Assembly (NCBI RefSeq): GCF_041245805.1
Contig: NZ_CP162490.1
Location: forward strand, 4,627,001-4,691,000
Origin: Xanthomonas sp. DAR 34887
GTDB taxonomy: Bacteria; Pseudomonadota; Gammaproteobacteria; Xanthomonadales; Xanthomonadaceae
DNA: 64,000 bases
Reading direction: 5' to 3'
Under the pieces are notes generated by a model. That model saw nothing but the letters and a program-made list of their open reading frames with translations. It was not told the DNA's origin and searched no databases. Below are positions 63,090 to 64,000 of the stretch, one piece after another (position 1 is the stretch's first letter; each line of letters begins with the position of its first letter). Made by a program: the position numbers and the translations under genes.

Positions 63090-63884
63090 CTACTCGGCCA
63101 GATTGCGACCGTGGAACAGTTCCTCGATCTCGCGCTTGAGCAGCGCTTCGATGCGCATGCGCTCCTTGAACGACAGATTCTTGGCCTTTTCCTCGAACAG
63201 GTACTGGTCCAGATCGAAGTCCTTCAGGTGCATCTTGGTGTGGAAGATGTTCTCCTGATAGACGTTGACGTCGAACATCTCGTAGCGCGACTTGATGTTC
63301 TTGGCCAGGAAGTTCTGGATCGAATTGATCTTGTGGTCGATGTAGTGCTTCTTGCCCTTCACGTCGCGGGTGAAGCCGCGCACGCGGTAATCCATGATCA
63401 CGATGTCCGATTCCAGGCTCTCGATCAGGTAGTTGAGCGCCTTCAGCGGCGAGATGACCCCGCAGGTGGCGACGTCGATGTCGGCGCGGAAGGTCGCGAT
63501 ACCGTGCTGCGGATGGGTTTCCGGGTAGGTATGGACGGTGATGTGGCTCTTGTCCATGTGCGCGACCACCGCGTCGGAGATGATCTCCTTGCCGGCCAGC
63601 TTCTTGTCGATCACCGGCTCTTCGGAGATCAGGATGGTCACCGAGGCGCCCTGCGGATCGTAGTCCTGGCGCGCGATGTTGAGGATGTTGGCGCCGATGA
63701 TATCGGCCACATCGGTGAGGATCTGGGTCAGACGATCGGCGTCGTACTGCTCGTCGATGTACTCGATGTAGCGCTGGCGCTCCTCTTCGGACACCGCGTA
63801 GCAGACGTCGTAGATGTTGAAGCTCAACGCCTTGGTGAGGTTGTTGAAACCTTGCAGCCTCAGGCGAGGCAACGGCTTGACCAC
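63090..63884 (-). CDS. speD: S-adenosylmethionine decarboxylase proenzyme
   Basis: Makes decarboxylated SAM for spermidine synthesis; self-cleaves to form a pyruvoyl cofactor. 264 residues, the length of the E. coli-type enzyme. Cleavage occurs before Ser in HMDKSHITVHTYPE. The family marks FNIYDVCYAVSEEERQRYI and ATFRADIDVATCGVISP are present. The start GTG 63884 gives MVKPLPRLRLQGF, preceded by GAGGA; the frame upstream is not conserved. The last 116 bp of the window contain no further gene. Confidence 0.97.
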   Translation of the reverse strand: MVKPLPRLRLQGFNNLTKALSFNIYDVCYAVSEEERQRYIEYIDEQYDADRLTQILTDVADIIGANILNIARQDYDPQGASVTILISEEPVIDKKLAGKEIISDAVVAHMDKSHITVHTYPETHPQHGIATFRADIDVATCGVISPLKALNYLIESLESDIVIMDYRVRGFTRDVKGKKHYIDHKINSIQNFLAKNIKSRYEMFDVNVYQENIFHTKMHLKDFDLDQYLFEEKAKNLSFKERMRIEALLKREIEELFHGRNLAE

Positions 63885-64000
63885 GGGCGTGAATCCTCTA
63901 AAAGATGGACGGGGTAGAAAGGGCAGCAATTATGGGCCAAACGCGCCCGTAGCGAAACGTGGGGATTGGCGCTCGTTTGCCGCAGAGAACGCGTCCCGTT

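Overview
The window is very GC-rich, densely packed chromosomal DNA from a gammaproteobacterium of the Xanthomonadaceae, most likely Xanthomonas. The grounds are the close resemblance of the proteins to Xanthomonas products (SpeD, Fis with a TTG start, PrmA, bactofilin/ErpA neighbourhood, FAD and SDR enzymes), and two short repeat families typical of that group: REP palindromes of the GTAGGAGCGGCTTCAGCCGCGAC type and inverted arrays of GGGATTCGGGATT-like units. No phage, plasmid, transposase, CRISPR or rRNA gene is visible. Most genes are housekeeping.

Layout. 1-3.6 kb (minus): a DAHP synthase cut by the left edge, preceded by an aromatic leader peptide and attenuator, then groES-groEL under a CIRCE element. 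3.6-9 kb (plus): a secreted endonuclease I-type nuclease, cutA, a DsbD with two copies of its periplasmic alpha domain, and a translationally coupled TlpA-like thioredoxin. 9-19 kb: an FAD enzyme, three divergent regulator/enzyme pairs (HxlR/GST, AraC/SDR, AraC/SDR), and aroQ-accB-accC, in which a four-helix-bundle protein gene sits between accB and accC inside GGGATTC repeats. 19-24 kb: a coupled pair of unknown membrane proteins, prmA, an XRE regulator, a DUF3426 protein and fis.

24.2-32.2 kb (minus): an eight-gene, tightly overlapping operon that looks like an enlarged version of the E. coli ynbABCD cluster. It has two unusual CDP-alcohol phosphatidyltransferases, a CDP-diglyceride synthase, an acyltransferase, a PAP2/dual-specificity phosphatase, an alpha/beta hydrolase-methyltransferase fusion and two unknown membrane proteins, one ending in a Gly/Cys-rich tail. 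Its product is unknown to me; this is the best candidate in the window for an undescribed pathway.

32-46 kb: purH, a lipoprotein, purD, a divergent uracil-DNA glycosylase-like protein, a TonB-dependent siderophore receptor, a YccS-like transporter, an MFS/LysR pair and an LplT-acyltransferase fusion. 46-48.4 kb: a small-membrane-protein cluster alternating CD225 (dispanin) and DUF2752 genes. 48.4-52 kb (minus): ampE, nudC, erpA, a bactofilin and a coiled-coil membrane protein with a G12 tract upstream. 52-57 kb (plus): a DUF4126 protein and a signalling pair, a REC-GGDEF-EAL protein with degenerate motifs and a hybrid histidine kinase. 57.2-59.4 kb: a threefold 237-bp tandem repeat carrying copies of the ends of both flanking genes, then bfr, bfd and rppH. 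59.5-64 kb: tRNA-Met and tRNA-Gln, rplM-rpsI, coq7, a DUF3592 protein, a SugE/Gdx exporter with a possible guanidine-II-type leader, and speD.
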